Shown here: positions 62,801 to 64,000 of the stretch, piece after piece | Layout: the number at the start of each line of letters is the position of its first letter | How positions within the stretch are numbered: the first letter of the stretch is position 1 | Source of the DNA: Chryseobacterium daecheongense | GTDB lineage: Bacteria; Bacteroidota; Bacteroidia; Flavobacteriales; Weeksellaceae | DNA: 64,000 nucleotides | Direction: 5' to 3' | Assembly: GCA_027920525.1 (NCBI GenBank) | Contig: CP115858.1 | Location: 1,736,001-1,800,000, forward strand | The notes under the pieces: generated by a model | What the model was told of the DNA's origin: nothing | What the model saw: the letters and a program-made list of their open reading frames with translations, nothing else | Databases searched by the model: none | Position numbers and translations under genes: made by a program

Positions 62801-63403
62801 TTATGATGTTATCAGCATAAGCTTTTTATAAAACGTCCATTTATCTTTTCTTTTTACAAAAAAATAAATATCTGTTTTTCCTCCATATCTCCCCTTACTA
62901 AAATCAGTCTCATCTAATACAATAAATGCCTTTTTTATTGTATGGTCTATATAAATATTTGAAAACTTAAATTGAACATACGCATTCGATTTGATTATAG
63001 ACTCGTTTTGTAAAAATTGAACCTTTTTAAAAGACTTTTTCGAAAAGCTTGTCAAATCAAAAGAAAGGTATTTTGTGTTTTCATTAATATTAAATCCTTC
63101 TTTATTGATTAATTTGTAATAATCTTTTCTACAATTTTCGACAGAATTCAACTCACCCATTCCTATTACAGACTCACAGTGCTCTTTGAAGAAATCGGTC
63201 TGTCCTGCATTTTTTAACAAAAAAATAGGAAATGTACCATTTTTATGGTATTCTAATGGAAGTCCGTAAAGATTAGAAATAAATCTATCCACATTTTCAT
63301 CAATTATTTCTTTAGCAATCGTTTCATCTTTTATTGGATTACTACAATTTATAAAAAAAAATAAAAGAAAAATAATGTTCAAAAGTTTAAAGTTTCCAGC
63401 CAT
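62801..63403 (-). CDS. Hypothetical lipoprotein, possible orphan immunity protein
   Basis: 200 residues with a lipobox (FFFINC). The rest is an alpha/beta domain without recognised motifs (YLSFDLTSFSKKSFKKVQFL, KAFIVLDETDFSKGRYGGKTDIYFFVKRKDKWTFYKK). It starts 14 bp after the end of a broken metallopeptidase gene on the same strand, the arrangement expected for a toxin and its immunity lipoprotein. That role is inferred from position only. Confidence 0.65.
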   Translation of the reverse strand: MAGNFKLLNIIFLLFFFINCSNPIKDETIAKEIIDENVDRFISNLYGLPLEYHKNGTFPIFLLKNAGQTDFFKEHCESVIGMGELNSVENCRKDYYKLINKEGFNINENTKYLSFDLTSFSKKSFKKVQFLQNESIIKSNAYVQFKFSNIYIDHTIKKAFIVLDETDFSKGRYGGKTDIYFFVKRKDKWTFYKKLMLITS

Positions 63404-63417
63404 ACTTGTATGATAAA

Positions 63418-63651
63418 TTAATTGTTTCTTGGTTTACTCCTGTAACAGTCCCGAAAGTCCGTTGTTCCCAATAATTTTCCATAATCAGTTTCTCCCCATT
63501 TATTATTTGGAGCATCAGAAGGTAGAATATTATATGCTTACCACCAGTGTACAAATTCGTGTAATACTGTAACTGCAAGCAGAAAAGAAGTACCTTGTAT
63601 AAATATAGTACTCCACTTACCATTCCGGTAACCGCAGCCGAAGAAATAGAC
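63418..63651 (-). pseudogene. Remnant of an HExxH metallopeptidase, possibly a polymorphic-toxin domain
   Basis: One minus-strand frame reads GYRNGKWSTIF, then GTSFLLAVTVLHEFVHWW, an in-frame TAA, then DAPNNKWGETDYGKLLGTTDF and a final stop at 63418. A TAG after a T run at about 63652 closes the upstream side. HEFVH is a zinc-metallopeptidase motif and the surrounding helix looks like toxin-type metallopeptidases of Bacteroidota. The N-terminal part is missing. It is dead by premature stops. Confidence 0.6.
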
Positions 63652-63911
63652 CTAAAAAAATCCACTAACTGTCTTTAATAGATTAATTTTGGCATTGATT
63701 TTCAGAATAATTAGCTCTGATTTTCAATAAAATAGAATGTGCGAATTTAACTTTTTTTTAAGAAAATAAAACATGACTTTTCACAGCTTTAAATGTTTGA
63801 ACTTTTCTTAATTCAATAGCAATCGCAATAAAAGTTAATATTATCAAAAGTTTACTCCCACGTTGGCGGAAATGGTCAGAACTTTTTAAGGATGGACTGG
63901 GTTACAGATAA

Positions 63912-63942
63912 TAAAAGCCATGCTTGAAGCTTGGCTTTTATT
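63912..63942. terminator. Terminator downstream of the partial susD
   Basis: Stem AAAAGCCA/TGGCTTTT with an inner GCTT/AAGC pairing, and A/T runs on both sides. Confidence 0.7.
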
Positions 63943-63955
63943 TATTGATAGAAGA

Positions 63956-64000
63956 TTAATATCCTGGATTCTGTTTGAGGTTTGGATTAAGATTAATTGC
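63956..64000 (-). CDS. SusD/RagB family protein, last 14 codons only
   Basis: The minus-strand frame at the window edge ends AINLNPNLKQNPGY-stop, the standard C-terminal tail of SusD proteins (compare AVDLNPKLKEAQAAKGY in the complete SusD at 30323). The gene runs out of the window. Confidence 0.75.
   Translation of the reverse strand, partial: AINLNPNLKQNPGY

Noticed and set aside
63387..63665. A 92-codon open frame with a hydrophobic start
   Set aside because: It is in a different frame from the HEFVHW-containing pseudogene over the same DNA and has no recognisable motifs; it is a shadow of the decayed gene.
1..64000. CRISPR arrays, insertion sequences, rRNA operons, prophage
   Set aside because: No regularly spaced repeats, transposase, rRNA or phage structural genes were seen.

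Overview
The window comes from a low-GC member of the Flavobacteriia, most likely Chryseobacterium or a close relative in the Weeksellaceae. The evidence is the AT-rich intergenic DNA, many promoters with the Bacteroidota -7 box TAnnTTTG, SusC/SusD pairs, a type IX secretion sorting domain, an OlsF-type ornithine-lipid synthase and a YpdA-type bacillithiol disulfide reductase. No CRISPR array, insertion sequence, integrase, rRNA or origin was seen.

Layout. 1-17.1 kb is housekeeping: the end of a YfhO-family membrane protein, a glycosyltransferase, YpdA, an MFS exporter with a TonB-dependent receptor, a hydroxyacyl-CoA dehydrogenase, glnS, menC-fbp, aspartate kinase and olsF. 17.2-41.1 kb lies between two identical tRNA-Phe genes and is a carbohydrate island. 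It holds galM-galK-galT-GH35, a sodium/sugar symporter, a GntR/AraR-type regulator, a SusC-SusD-GH31 operon, a secreted M60-type glycopeptidase and a DUF3472 lipoprotein. Four copies of a 37-bp composite operator, each 21-22 bp upstream of a -7 box, tie the symporter, the GH35 operon, the SusC operon and the M60 gene into one regulon. The enzyme set (M60 glycopeptidase, GH31 resembling the alpha-GalNAcase subfamily, GH35 beta-galactosidase, Leloir enzymes) fits growth on mucin-type O-glycans. That substrate is an inference.

41.5-46.4 kb is the most novel part, a compact RiPP-like locus. It has a LuxR regulator, a 53-residue double-glycine precursor absent from ordinary ORF calling, a JmjC/cupin-type Fe(II)/2-oxoglutarate oxygenase, and a peptidase-containing ABC exporter that overlaps the oxygenase stop codon. 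The predicted core peptide is a Val/Gln/Arg repeat with period three. 46.4-62.8 kb is mostly ordinary: an outer-membrane protein, alpha/beta hydrolases, AraC regulators, a thioredoxin-TPR protein, a NamZ-type muramidase, an ABC permease, a cysteine/cystathionine synthase, CbpA-CbpM, a dicarboxylate symporter, and aldehyde dehydrogenase with its DUF779 partner. The right edge holds a dead HExxH metallopeptidase gene, an intact lipoprotein just behind it, and the last codons of another SusD, so a second polysaccharide locus probably begins outside the window.

Other points worth attention are a perfect sigma-54 promoter before a 25-codon ORF near 11.4 kb, a decayed duplicate of the island regulator's 5' end near 23.0 kb, and a perfect 36-nt palindrome near 39.2 kb.
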